A model generated the notes under the pieces. That model made no database searches and was not told the origin of the DNA. It worked only from the letters and a program-made list of their open reading frames with translations. Shown here in pieces: positions 44,163 through 55,832 of a DNA stretch of 64,000 nucleotides (positions are counted from its first letter, which is position 1; each line of letters starts with the position of its first letter). The translations under genes and the position numbers were made by a program. The stretch is from contig OX419757.1 in the NCBI GenBank assembly GCA_948567375.1, positions 10,850,001 through 10,914,000 of the forward strand, read 5' to 3'. The stretch is from Lunularia cruciata. Taxonomy: Eukaryota > Streptophyta > Marchantiopsida > Lunulariales > Lunulariaceae.

Positions 44163-44170
44163 CTTATGTA
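44163..44170 (-). promoter_or_regulatory. TATA-like box of the Asp/His-rich gene
   Basis: TACATAAG on the minus strand, 90 bases before the ATG, aligned with TATATAAG of the two relatives. Confidence 0.5.
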
Positions 44171-44219
44171 GTTTCAGATATGATTCATTGGCCTCAAATT
44201 TGATTTTCTTGAAGCTTGA

Positions 44220-44697
44220 GACTTCTAGTAGCTCGAGTCGTGCAAGACTTTATTGAAAGATCGTCGTGAGTTCAAAACGCTTTTGTAAAACTCGAGATAG
44301 CAGCACAATCTAGCTACAGCATAAGGTTCGTACGGTTTAGACTTCCAAAGACCAGGGAATGCGGACCGCCAACAAGTTTGAGGATCTTTACTAAATAGTT
44401 CTGCTAAGTCTGCGTTCCACTTTATGCAGCATGGCACTGCATCACGATCGACAGAAGTGTTAAAACTAGACAACAGATAAACTCAGCGTACAGTCTGGCT
44501 ATATTAAAGATTTCTTGTCTTCACAGTACCGCTCCACCGCTCCATCGCTCATCCAGTTATTTTATTTCCTCTAAGCTTTGTTGTACTGTACTGTTATAGT
44601 CCCGGTTCATATTACTTGAATCTAGCTTGTTGTGATGTCAAAACTCCTCTAGACAAGGCAAGCACCTCTGCTACTTCCTTCACGTCACTGCTCCATT

Positions 44698-44753
<56 letters not shown>

Positions 44754-44830
44754 TGGCCGTGACGGCAGCATGAATGCTAAGCTATTTTTCATCAATGAAC
44801 CGGCTCCCATGCCTTACTAGGACATGCCCA
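44220..44830 (+). repeat. Direct duplication, copy 1 (partner 46840-47500)
   Basis: Shared runs include GACCAGGGAA, GCCAACAAGTTTGAG, AGTTCTGCTAAGTCTGCG, CACTGCATCACGATCGACA and CGCTCATCCAGTTATTTTAT, in the same order. Lies 150 bases upstream of the Asp/His-rich gene. No frame is conserved. Confidence 0.8.
44704..44750. repeat. AT dinucleotide microsatellite
   Basis: About 23 uninterrupted AT units. The partner block at 47410 has only five. Confidence 0.95.
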
Positions 44831-46839
44831 GGAAATATAGGAGACTCTCATAATGACCATTGGGCATGAAAGTTACAAATGGTACCGGGAACTATTATAT
44901 ATTTAAATGGTAGTGTTTATGTTTAAGTGGTACCTGCTTCTGACGGTCCCAATTCTGTTCGCCACAATAGGGATCAAATGAATGTCAAACGACACATTTT
45001 TTATGGTGTAAAGTCCATCAAATTACACAGTTTTATTATATAAATCAATATCCTTGTATGTTTATCTATCCCAAGGAAATTCTTCGCAGTGAGTTACGTA
45101 CAGCTGGTTTCCTGTACAAGTAGAGGAACCGAATGGGCGGGAATACAAGCAGTAACCTCGAGGTAACTGCTTAGTACACGTGTCATGATATAATTGGGTG
45201 CGTCGTCGCGCCATTAGCTCGATTTAATAGCCTTCCACGCTGGCTGTCGCTCAGCGTGGAAGGCTGAGCTTTTTCCACAATCCGGTGGGTGCCGGCAACA
45301 ATATCTGCGGGTTTGGTGGAGTTCTAAATTTCTCGACTCGTGTACCTAGGTTACTGCCTTGATTCGAGATCCCGTGCTAAACGTTTACGTTGCAGAGAGA
45401 TTACTTGGTCGGGCAAATCAGTGAGTCCAATAATATCAAATTTGGGTCAGTTGAATTTTCATCGAACGGGTGCGTGTGCAGTTGAACTATGTTGGGTAAT
45501 CTGATCATGAGCTAAGAGTCTAACTTCTAATGGACGCAAGTTCAGAAGCAGGTCGGACGTGGAGTACTGTCGAGTGCAACCACAGCCAAGATATGAGCTT
45601 TCACCCTGATCGGCAAAACTTGAGTACCTAAAAACTAGTCTACATAGAGTGAGTTTTACGACCATGGTCGCAACTCTTGATTGAGTGCAGCGTCAATTTC
45701 TTTTGCAATGTTGGCACAGTTTGTTCGTTCGTCTTCGTGGTAAACAGTGGTGTATTCTGTTAACCAATAAAAGTACAAGGCTTTAACTTTAACCTCCACA
45801 CCAGTATACAACGAAAGTGTAGCACCGGACAGGAGTTAGGGTTTCGGAAAACGACTTCATCACATGGTAGACGAGGACTCCTTTATCCCTTCGTTTTGTA
45901 TCGTCTCTTCCATAGTTCTCTCCAAGACCAAGTAGCTAATTGACATGAACGATGTTTTGTTTTGGTTTGTGAAGAGATTCATGACTACTTTACGTGAAAA
46001 TAAACTTGACGAGAACTTCACATGACATTTTACTTATTGACTAGCAAACGACCTTTATTGATAGTGGAGGACTTACCACCCAACGACCGTAGTATCCTTA
46101 GTACACCAATCCAGATATTAAACTTAGAATTCTTGTAATTTTCCACTATAGCATAGAATTAAAATACTTGGAAACCGGATCCAAGCAGCCAACCTTGCAA
46201 TTAGAGGGTACATGTGAAGTTTCAGCTTCAAGTAAAACCGGATGCTCATAAGAGGCTTCACTAAACTTAGAATCCACTTTGCCACGAGAACGGTAGATGT
46301 ACTGGATAGTACTGGAACTTAGACAGTAATTAAACATCGAACATCTTTAGAATCACCCACGATCCACGACTGATAACTTCAACGGCCTATCTCATCTCAT
46401 AATTCATAATTACTTTAAAGCCAGCTTCTGAACAGACACTGAGGATCTCTTGACACGGAATCCATATCATGTGACGAGTATGAGTGAAGAACAGTGGACA
46501 GCCATATGAATGATAACAGACTACTGCAACCCCTGACAATCACTGACTTCTGAGACTTAGGCAACCTCCTACCTCGATGCAGGCACGCTATGGTTACAAC
46601 TCTTAAGCTTTCCTCCCAAGTCTTTCTTCCACGTACAGAAAATCACCAGAAACAGAGTATATTAATCCCTGGCTTTCTTGCAGTTGGTGTACAACTTAGG
46701 AACACGATAACGCCGGGATTCCGCAATCACCTGCTTGGTAACCAATAAATTTACCTCACTAATATTTCATGCACACGATGGTACCTACTTAGTTGCAGTT
46801 CGTCGTGACGTGTCGTCTTCGCGATCGCTTCAACATTCT
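44831..46839. other. No gene recognised between the two duplicated blocks
   Basis: Holds the hairpin at 45229-45265 and otherwise ordinary AT-rich DNA. No frame exceeds 70 codons and none has a recognisable motif. Confidence 0.6.
45229..45265. repeat. Perfect hairpin, 14-bp arms, 9-base loop
   Basis: AGCCTTCCACGCTG, loop GCTGTCGCT, then the exact complement, followed by GAGCTTTTTCC. The T run after the stem recalls a short-RNA terminator, but no RNA polymerase III promoter boxes were seen upstream. Confidence 0.65.
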
Positions 46840-47500
46840 TTCCCTTTCTCGTGCAACGTCTGTCCACAGATCTTTTGAATTGAATCTAGTATGTACAATC
46901 TAGTTATAGCATTAAAGGTGCGTACGGTTTCGATTTCAAAGACCAGGGAACGCAGGCGGCCAACAAGTTTGAGTTCCTTGCTTAGTAGTTCTGCTAAGTC
47001 TGCGATCCACTTTATGCAACATGTCACTGCATCACGATCGACAAGACTCTTAAAACGAAACAAGAGATAAACTCAGAGTATAATCTGGCTAGATGAGAGA
47101 TTTGTGTTTTAACAGTACCGCTCCACCGCTCATCCAGTTATTTTATTCCTTAAGTTCTGTTGTACTGTAATGTTATAGTCCTGGTTCTGCCAACGTTGAA
47201 CGGTTCCGATTACTTGAATCTAGCTTGTTGCCATGTCGAAACTCCTCTAGACAAGGCAACCATCTGCTACTCCCTTTAAATCAGTGCTCAATGATAACAA
47301 TACTGGGGTTTAGCTCCATTTTACCTTTTTCATTTCTCCCTTGTACGGCTTGATGGGGTCTTCCCATCCTTCTTTTTGTCTCCGCGGTAGTCCTTTCTCT
47401 ATAATAACACTATATATATAAACTGCCCATTACGCCAGCATGAATGCCAAGGTGCTGTTCAGAATGAACCAGCGGCTCCAATGCCTTGGTATATTCGACA
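46840..47500 (+). repeat. Direct duplication, copy 2
   Basis: Partner of 44220-44830. It differs mainly by an inserted short repeat (47301-47403) at the place of the AT microsatellite of copy 1. Confidence 0.8.
47301..47403 (-). repeat. Short dispersed repeat, second copy, inverted
   Basis: The complement matches 17545-17640 (AAGGATGGGAAGACCCCATC, then AAGCCGTACAAGGGAGA). It is flanked by ATAACA on the left (47294) and right (47404), while the duplicate block at 44704 lacks it, so it probably moved in with a short target duplication. No terminal inverted repeats or frame are evident. Confidence 0.6.
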
Positions 47501-48015
47501 AGTATTCCTTATTATGATGTGCATGACTAGTGATGAGAGAATGAAGATCCTCGTAACTTGGCGCTTCGTGAAGTCAGATAATTGCTGTGCTGTATATCTT
47601 CCTAGCCTGTTCACGTCTATTCAGAACCCAATGGCATGCTGTGTACGCATAATTAGCTTTAGCCAAAATTCAAGACCGCTAAAATTCGTAGATGTGCAAG
47701 AGTTCCTGTCTCACTCGAATTTCTTCGAGCCTTTCCTTTTCACGACGTCATGTCAGAAAGAAATTTATCTTACATGAAAGTTAAATAGAGGTAAATTTCA
47801 TGTTAATTTCGCATGGGGAAGCGAGTGAGAAGAACTCTCTGTGACGGCCAAATCAGCTGCACATCTAGCATGATTTTCACATGGTTAGGCCTTCCTAATA
47901 ATGAGAAACCACCTGAGGAGATCCGGAAGCTTCAGAAAACTATTCTCAGCATTTACTACAAAGTTCCATAATCCTGGATTGCATACACGCAGATTCATAT
48001 CGATGATCAACAGCG
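47490..48015 (-). repeat. Non-coding block matching 15165-15690 in reverse
   Basis: See the partner block. Here it lies upstream (in the minus-strand sense) of the Asp/His-rich gene, beyond the duplicated blocks. Confidence 0.8.
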
Positions 48016-49559
48016 AATAACATAAGTAACGGATAACTGATGATTATTATGGCGAATAGTACTATATAGTGTCCATAAGCCAAATATGTAAGTTGATTTG
48101 ACTAGTTTCTTACGGAATCTAAAAAGTAACACCATGGAAGATTTTATTTTCCATTCGAGAGCGACATCAAAATGCAGAAAAGAAAATCGATGATGATGCA
48201 AAAATAAAGTTCATCAACGTTAATTGGGTTACTCGGTGAGTTGGAAACACTTGGATGCAATATCGAATGAATTTGATATCATCTCCTAAGTTTAAATCCA
48301 ATCCTCGGAGATGCAGACACGGGAAGTACCTTCAAATTTTGGAAAGTTGAATCAGGATATGTGGTTGATCTTTGTCGTAACATTTGCTACACTCCATTTA
48401 TTCTTGTAGATGAGAACATCCCTCACAGCAGCCGAAAAGGGTTTCGAGATAGTGTTCCAAATTGCATCCCGTAGTTTCTCGATATCTGGTTCGCGTGCGG
48501 GAGAGTGTGGAGACGCGAGAGATAGATGTCCTATTTAAAATTTCGGAGTGCTGTCTAGCATATAGCACTTGAGGGAAGAGTAGATTCTTTTAGTTTTTCA
48601 ATTTCAGTTCCATGGTTAACTAGATTGAAAACTGTGGAAAATTGAATAGAAAATTGAGTAGAGTTCTATATTTTTAGTGTTTTTTTTTAAAGCTTAGAGT
48701 GATCACTACCCCAACGTTCGTTTGGCGGCTCCGCTTTGGCTGGCGATTTCTCAAGGGTGGGAATAGCAGCAGGCGATCCACCTAACTCCAGGTGCTCATT
48801 AATAGATTTTAGCTTGCAGACTATTGTGAATAGTTTCGTTTCCCTAGCCTCAATAGAGGCGGAAAGGATGAATTATTACACTTACTGCATATCTAGGATG
48901 TTAGATACTGCAAATTTTAGTAATGAAAATAGCTGTTTGCCTATTCTACTAAGTTTGATATAAAGGAGGAAAGACCTTATAGAAACAAAAGTCAAGAAAA
49001 TACAATATATAAGACTAAACTGATCTATAGAAACTCTAGATTCAGAAATAGACCATTGATATCTTGCATTGGGGTACTACACAGGAAGTTTTAATGCTGT
49101 AGAGTATGAAAAAACATTAGACTTTTCTGGTATATTGGAAATGAAAGTATAGATTTGTCTATAGTGCAAGGACTTATGCAATGACGGATGGATTGAGATT
49201 TTGAGATTTTTAGTTTTTATGATTAAGTTTAATGTGAATTTAGTTTTAAAATTTTGGAAATGAAAATTAAATATTATGAGAATTTATAGTTTTTGGTGTT
49301 TGGAGAGATTGTTTTCTTATGTGAATTGGGATGTAAGTGATTGTAGTTTTACATATAAGGGAAGATATGGAGAAGAGCATCATATGTTATTATCATTATT
49401 CTTGTACTAGCCATGGTTATACTTTTCCAAGTGGAGTCGTCTAGAGCGACTCGGGATACACCATGCCCGATGTATCACCGACACTTTACCTTGCAAAGAA
49501 TAAAAACCCATGTGAGAAGGATGCACAAGGACTATGATTAGACCATTTGGGATACCCAC
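48016..49559. other. No gene recognised; AT-rich intergenic DNA
   Basis: No frame above 75 codons, no repeat shared with other parts of the window seen. The last 550 bases become strongly AT-rich before the reverse transcriptase pseudogene and may belong to that element. Confidence 0.5.
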
Positions 49560-51480
49560 ATGAGACAAACAATCACATCGATAACAATGACACTCAAGAT
49601 TACACATTCTTTTTCTATCACTCCATTGATCCTTCCAAGGATATTGATTGAGTCATGGAAATGGTTAGCTTATCCGACGGATTACATTTTGGGGTTATTT
49701 GAGACTAGTTTTCTATATCCACGTCCATTCCATAGGCTACCGAGCACACTCCATGATGAGGTTAGATACGTTTTTTGCATACCACTTGATAGTTTGGCAT
49801 GTGATCCATTGGATCAGTTAGCATGGTTCCTATTTCTCTTACTCCCTAGATGGTGTCTTTGTTATGCTAGAGGGGGATGTGCGGGGCATAGAGAGGTGGC
49901 TTCTAGATTTTATCAATTTTGAGTAGGGGATTGGGCGGCCCTTCAGGAGGAGTCTGTTAGGGCTACGCAATTTAGGAAACAAGCATTGCCACAAGATACC
50001 ATAGAGTCCACTCGATTACGATGGTGGAAGACATTGGGTCTGGCAGGAGAGTTTAGTAGAGCAGCACGATAGCTACACCCTTTATCTATGGCAAGTCCTA
50101 CTGATGAGACTTTCTCTTCCCTATGCTCACTACATCCTATAGTAGAAGAGGGACTACCATCAGAGGTCTTAGATTATCAACTTGACCAACCTTTATGTCT
50201 TGATAGGTCATTGTTTGCACAAGCATTGTGCACTACCCCTTGCTTTTCCTCTGGAGGCTTGTTAGGGATGGTTTATGAGCACCTTAGAGATTGCTTTCAG
50301 GCAGATGATCCTTCTAGTGGTTTAACCAAGTTGTTTTAGGTGAGTGCAGCAGTAGTGAGAGGAGAGATTCATATGTCTATTAGTCGGGTGTTAGTTGCTT
50401 GTTGACTTCTTGCGATGGAGAAGGACATGGGAGGCATTAGACCAATTGCTATTGGAGAGATTGTTTTGAGTTTGGTCAGTCATACCATTGTCCTTTAGCA
50501 TCATTCTCACTTTCTACAACACCTTAGTCCACATCAGTTTGGAGTAGCTACACGTGGAGGATGTGAGTCTATATCTCTAGGCATTAGAGCACTCCAAGAT
50601 ATCCATCCAGAGTGTGTCGTCCTACAAGTGGATGTTGAGAACAATTTCAATAGCATCTCACAGGCATCCATCTTTAGAGAGCTTAGGGAGGCTGGTGGAT
50701 CCTTGGTGAGTCTCATTCCTTTTGTGCGGTCTTTTTAGGGCTCTCTTGCTTCCCTTTACTACTAGCATAGTGGTTTACAAGAGGGACTCACCGTCTCAGA
50801 GTCAACTATTGGTACACATCAGGGAGATCCTTTGGGGGAACCCTTAATTGCCATGGCTCACTTTAGAGCTCTCCTATTTACTACTTTGGTCATGCTAGGT
50901 TGTGTTTTTCTCTCCTTGGCAGATGATACATACATTGTGGGCCCTATAGATTAAATTAGGTAGGCCTTTGACTACTTGACTATTGAGCTACATCTAGTAG
51001 GCTTGAGAGTCAAGGTGTTAAAGTGCAGGGCATGGTCCCTTTTAGGTATCCCTCTCCACCTTGAGCTTCCAGAGGGATGTATCACATCCACATATAGACT
51101 ACATGTTCTTGGGGTGCCAATAGGATTGGAGGATTTTGTCACATGCTTCTTAGATGCTGCTCTTGCAGAGTATGTTCTCCATGTGGATGACCTTCCATTA
51201 CTAGTAGATCCACATGTGGCATTTGGTATACTCTCCTCTAGCATTACTCATTGACCATCCTACCTCATCCGTATAGATCCCCTCTCACCGTCCTTCCTAT
51301 CACATTTGAGAGCATTTGATAAGAGGATTATGAGAGTCTTTGGTGATATTATTGGACCAAGGACATTTGAGGGTGTGATAGGGGATTTGGCATGTAGAAA
51401 GACGGCTTTGCCAATCTCATGAAGAGGGGTTGGCTTGCTATTTATGGAGGAGATGCCACATATAGTGTTTTTGGGTAGTT
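49560..51480 (+). pseudogene. Non-LTR-type reverse transcriptase, decayed
   Basis: All pieces fall in a single reading frame, broken by stops alone for most of its length. Motifs in order: GDWAALQEE (49930), GGIRPIAIGEIV (50432), FGVATRGGCESISLGIRAL (50540), LQVDVENNFNSIS (50625, catalytic Asp), GTHQGDPLGEPL (50815) and LADDTYIVG (50916, catalytic Asp pair). A connector domain follows to about 51440. The RPIAxGE and GTxQGDPLGP-type motifs are those of non-LTR enzymes and not of Ty3/gypsy. I saw no endonuclease, no poly(A) tail and no target duplication. More than six stops make it inactive. Confidence 0.75.
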
Positions 51481-52177
51481 AAGCTCTCTCAACACCCCCA
51501 CTTTCCTCTCATTTTGTGGTTGTTGATGGGGCGGCTTTGGAGATTTTTGTGATAGAGTTGGTGGGAGGATTCTTTCCTCTCTAGATGTTATTGTGGTAGA
51601 CAATGTTTTATCATTGTGCTTGTGAGATGATGGAGCAACTACAAATACATGGAGGAAACACTTCCTTCTCTTAGTTTGTCTTACAATTTTATATTGGGAT
51701 GTTATTGCTAAAGAAGGAAGAATGGACACACTTCCCAGCACACTAATACCCGTCGGGCTACCATCAAGCCCAATCTGAGTATGCAACAAAGACCAAGAAG
51801 TATAAGGATGCCTTCTTGCAATATCAAAAACGCAGAAATGGTGCCAATTGATAAGGTTGTGGGAGCAAGCACAAGCAAATAAAAGGTAACCACAATGCCA
51901 GCCAAGTCAAGGAAGAGACACCCGCCCAATCCTTGGGTCATGAACTCTTCAAATAAGGAGAATTCCCAATCTATAGGTGGGTCAGGAATTGGGAAGTGAA
52001 GGTGGGAGTGATTGCAACGCATGAGAATTCCCCAAGTAGAAGAACCACAAGTGAGTGTGGAGAAGAAATCATAACCAGTAAGGAAGGTAGCACCTCAAGA
52101 ACAAGAGACTTCTTTCTCCCAAATCAAAGTGTCCTCCAAAGGTGAGGGAGGTGATGTGGAGCTAGGTGTGGAGGTAC
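51481..52177. other. Unassigned stretch between RT pseudogene and element F
   Basis: No frame with motifs. It could be the 3' end of the non-LTR element or host DNA. GGTAC directly precedes the LTR of F. Confidence 0.4.
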
Positions 52178-52869
52178 GGTAACACCCATTTGTGTATGTG
52201 TGTGGTATTGTGATATTTAGCTTGGTATTACAAGTACTTGAGAGTTATTATTTATATAGAGATAAAGGATGGTTCTACATTAGTCATGATTAGCTAGAGT
52301 TAGTCATAGCTAAGATAGAGAGGACTTTACTTTAGAGGATATGGAAAAGATGAGCATCACTATTTTGGATTCTAGTGTGTTGACTTGGTATTATTCCTAA
52401 GTGTTTGGCTTTGAGGGAAGAGTTGAGAACTCTTGGGCCCGCAAGCCTTTTTGTTTTGGATTCTTCTATAGTCCAAGGATAGCCCATGTGAAGGAATCCT
52501 TGACTTAGTGGTTGGGTCAAGATAGGATCACATGCTAGTGGAATATGCCTATGTGAATGGATATTCTTTTATACTTTTTGACTTTACTTGACTTTTAGCC
52601 TAGTAACTTGAGTTATTCCAATAATTAATAACTTTGGTGTGTAACTATTTCACAAGTATATAAACAAGGGGTGAGGAGGTACTCATCATCTTTTCATTTT
52701 GCAACTATCTCTCTCTCATTGAGTTCTCTAGTGAGCAATGTCTTGAGTCTTGGAGCGTTAGCTTTGGAGGAGTATGATGGAGTTGAGGTTCCTTGCCTTT
52801 TTAGTCCATGGTGTACTACCATAATAGCCATCAAAGGTTCATCCTGAGTGAGAGACAGGCCGGCTCACA
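52178..52869 (+). repeat. 5' LTR of element F
   Basis: GGTAACACCC (first T changed to G) to GGCTCACA, 692 bases. Same family as the LTRs of E. Confidence 0.85.
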
Positions 52870-52873
52870 TTTA

Positions 52874-52892
52874 TGGTTCCGTTGCCAAGACC
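52874..52892 (+). promoter_or_regulatory. Primer-binding site of element F
   Basis: TGGTTCCGTTGCCAAGACC four bases after the LTR. It matches the E site in form. I cannot name the tRNA with confidence. Confidence 0.5.
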
Positions 52893-53039
52893 TCTCTAGA
52901 AGGCAAGATAATATTCTGTGTTCAATTCTACATTAGGCAAAAGGAGCCTATGAGAGCTCACTTGGAGAGAACATTAGGAGAGGAGAGGGCTAAACTTATG
53001 TCAGAGAACCAAAATCTATTTTTATACCCTGTAGCTCAT

Positions 53040-54945
53040 TGTGACAACCCGGCAAATATCACTTTTGCGGTAATCGGGTAAGTAAAGTTCGTTCCCGCAG
53101 AGATACGAGTCAAAAATGTCCAAATATGAAGCAAAGTAACAATTTCAGTTCTTCTTGAGTTCTTCTTTAGTCTCTCAGGTAGAAACCACACCCAGAAGAG
53201 AGTAACAAGCACTGACTCGCAGTCTTGTCACAAATTCACACTCCAAAATCACAACTCCATCAATTATTTCCAAACAATCTTGATTTGTGATGATTCAGGC
53301 TCTCCCGAAAACGGCACTTCACTGCAAAACGACTTCGCCTCAGAATTGTGTTCCACCCTTCCACTGAAGGCACAACTTCCTCGATCAAAATTGCTTCACA
53401 TCAACTTCGCACTGCACTCACAAATGCAGAATACTACCAACACTACAATTCCTCTCATATCTGTCAAGGCATTGCTTCGATTGCACTTCAGTCAGGATCA
53501 AACACATAGAATGAAGATCAAGGCTGTGGAATCCAACATCCAACAAGCACTCTGACTTGCACTTTGAATTTCTCCAAACATTCACAAACATAATTACAAA
53601 GTTGATACTCGGAATCAAGCTCAAGCGACGAGCACTGCTTCCCAACACTTTGCTTTATCTATTCTCAGAAATAATGAGCACTGAACAACAAGTTCCTGCG
53701 AATGCCACTCTTAAATAGTGAAGCAATCGACAATTCTAACAACTATACCGTTCTACAACAACTATTCTAACCTGCAGATCCAAAATGACAATGCACCTCT
53801 TCATATCTGCCCCTTCAAATCTCAAATCGGTTACTAATCCAATCCGATGTCTACTTCTTCCTCGGCTTTCAAACCCGAACCCGAAGTAATCTTACTTCCT
53901 ACTGCATTTTCCTCGGGTTTCATATCTTCTACTTCTTCTACTAGATTTAACAATTCTCTTTCCTGATCTGAAATTGTACTAATAGGTAATCTATCTAACT
54001 CTTCATCTTTCGACCCACTCTTCTCTACTATTCCTGAGACCAACTCCGAAGACATTTGGATCCCGATGTTATCTACGTCGGGTTTTGCTTTAACATCCTG
54101 CCGAAGCTTTTCTAACTCTATTCTTACTAAGTCTAATCTAATGGCAATATTGTCTTCTACTTCTAAGATCTTCCTATCTACACGAGTTCTCAACTTAATC
54201 AACAAAGCATTTAGATCTGTATCTTTCGCTTGCCTCCGCCTTGTCTCCTGCACTAACAACTTCAACTCGTGCAGACGCGTTTCTTCAATTCGAACGCTGG
54301 CCTCTGTACTTAGCATCGCATTTACTCTAAGGACTATTTCCTGCAATGGCTCTAATCTTGTCTTCCTTTCTCGTTCCCGATCTGCAAGCCATTCCTCTCT
54401 GTACATCGCCAACTCCTCTTCAAATTCGGCCTTCACCGCGTCACTCTCTTTCTCCTTTTGTGCAACCTTTTCTTCCTGATTACGAAGTAAGTCTCGTAAT
54501 CTCTCTTCTTCTCCATATCTCGTAGCCAACTCTCGCTGCCAGAGTTGCTTCTTCTCCTCCATACTCTCCATCACTCGATCGAGCTCTTGATCCTTCGATG
54601 CTACTCTCGCCATAGCATGGATGAGCTCTACTCTTGAATCAGCAAACTGCTGCTTCAAGATTTCATGCTCCGCTACCTATCTCTCCCTTGCAATGTCACT
54701 CTTTCTCGCAAGATCCTCTCGATAGCTCAATTCTCTCCTCAGGTCTTCAATTACCTGACTTCTCTCCACTACCTCCAATTGCAGTACTTCTCTCTCCTTC
54801 TCACCTCGGGTCATACTCTTCTTCAACTCCGAGTTTTCTTCTTCTAATCTTGCCAACACCTGCAATACAGTTTTTACCTCCGGACATGTGGACTGCATCT
54901 CCTTCTTCTTATGTTCTAACTTTACCAACAACGGACACACCACTT
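53040..54945 (-). repeat. Family-1 LTR, 3' half
   Basis: The complement ends GCCGGGTTGTCACA at 53040, holds the TATA-like site (53710-53717) and the coiled-coil frame. It lacks the first half of U3. Confidence 0.8.
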
Positions 54946-54967
54946 GGTCCTCCCTCTCGAAAAGCAT
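53834..54967 (-). pseudogene. U3-encoded coiled-coil protein, best preserved C-terminal half
   Basis: One reading frame from 54967 to 53834 with a single TAG (54677-54679), where the copy near 63590 has a Gln codon. After the TAG 274 residues are open: a coiled coil (FADSRVELIHAMARVASKDQ and on), RIEETRLHELKLLVQETRRR, then RVDRKILEVEDNIAIRLDLV, and the end LKAEEEVDIGLD. Heptad-like Leu spacing runs through the first 190 residues. It gives the reference from which decay of the other copies can be read. No enzyme motif; probably an oligomer-forming structural protein. Confidence 0.7.
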
Positions 54968-55832
54968 GAGAGCCTGGGAAACTCATGAGTGTGGGAAATG
55001 CAGCTCTAGGCTGTCCAACTAGGTTCACCACTGCCATGGGTGACCTATTAGCCACTACCACTATCTGAGACTGACGCCCAACATCCAAGATATCATCAAC
55101 AAGAATGTGGTCCAGTCGCTGAATCCCATCATAAGCACGCTGTAGAACCTCTCTGGGTAAGAGGTTTGTCCACCAAAGATGAAGACGATGAGCCCGTGAT
55201 CCCACTCTGGCTGCATCTAACAATACAGCAGGTCCCATCCATGAATGGACCTGATGTGTACTCGCCACCACTCTAGTGCGAGAATCACCCATCAATGGAA
55301 CGTTCTCCAAAAGGTAAGCTGGAGAAACAGACTGATGAACCTGGAGATGTCGTAGTATCCGTAACATCTCCCAAAACACACCAGAACGAGGATCCTGAAG
55401 ACCCAAACCGCGGCCCGCACGTGTATGTCCCTGACATGGCCATCCAGAAATCACCAAGTGAATAGGCCCATGTCTCTCTAGGTCATGCGCCCCCAGTAAG
55501 GAAATGTCTCCTGGTAAGGCCTTTTGGTAACCTCTGACTGCTGACATGGGTAATAACTCCGGATACCGATAGGCCAAGTGTGCCACATGATGTAGAGAGA
55601 CTCGCCTAGCAGTCTCATCTCTCTCTACATACAAGTACCTCTGTACTCGGATACCCGCCTGTAACACCGCAGCTAGTTCGGTGCTAATCCCACCAAACAA
55701 CTCCAATAGGCATATCCCCTCTACTGGATACTGCCAAGCAATGAGTGTGGTATCTTGAGGTGTCAAAGCAATCGCCTCTGGAGGCTCATCCTCACACTCA
55801 TCTCCTGATGGTACGAAGGCTCCACTCCAAGC
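54909..55832 (-). CDS. DNMT3-like cytosine-5 DNA methyltransferase domain in a retroelement
   Basis: 307 residues in the same frame as the protease before it, separated by one TAG. Motifs in order: I, LLELFGGISTELA (55710-55684); an acidic YLYVERDET after it; IV, LVISGWPCQGHT with the catalytic Cys at 55436-55434; VI, AYLLENVPLMGD (ENV at 55307-55299); VIII, RVGSRAHRLHLWWTNL; and a final PTLMSFPGSHAF, like motif X. The order I-IV-VI-VIII-X is that of DNMT3 and not of the rearranged plant DRM enzymes; spacing and the VI-VIII part fit DNMT3. There are no PWWP or ADD domains. The last 15 or so residues read into the joined LTR, so the natural end may differ. It would methylate cytosine in DNA, perhaps the element's own copy. 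Confidence 0.8.
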   Translation of the reverse strand, partial: AWSGAFVPSGDECEDEPPEAIALTPQDTTLIAWQYPVEGICLLELFGGISTELAAVLQAGIRVQRYLYVERDETARRVSLHHVAHLAYRYPELLPMSAVRGYQKALPGDISLLGAHDLERHGPIHLVISGWPCQGHTRAGRGLGLQDPRSGVFWEMLRILRHLQVHQSVSPAYLLENVPLMGDSRTRVVASTHQVHSWMGPAVLLDAARVGSRAHRLHLWWTNLLPREVLQRAYDGIQRLDHILVDDILDVGRQSQIVVVANRSPMAVVNLVGQPRAAFPTLMSFPGSHAFREGGPSGVSVVGKVRT

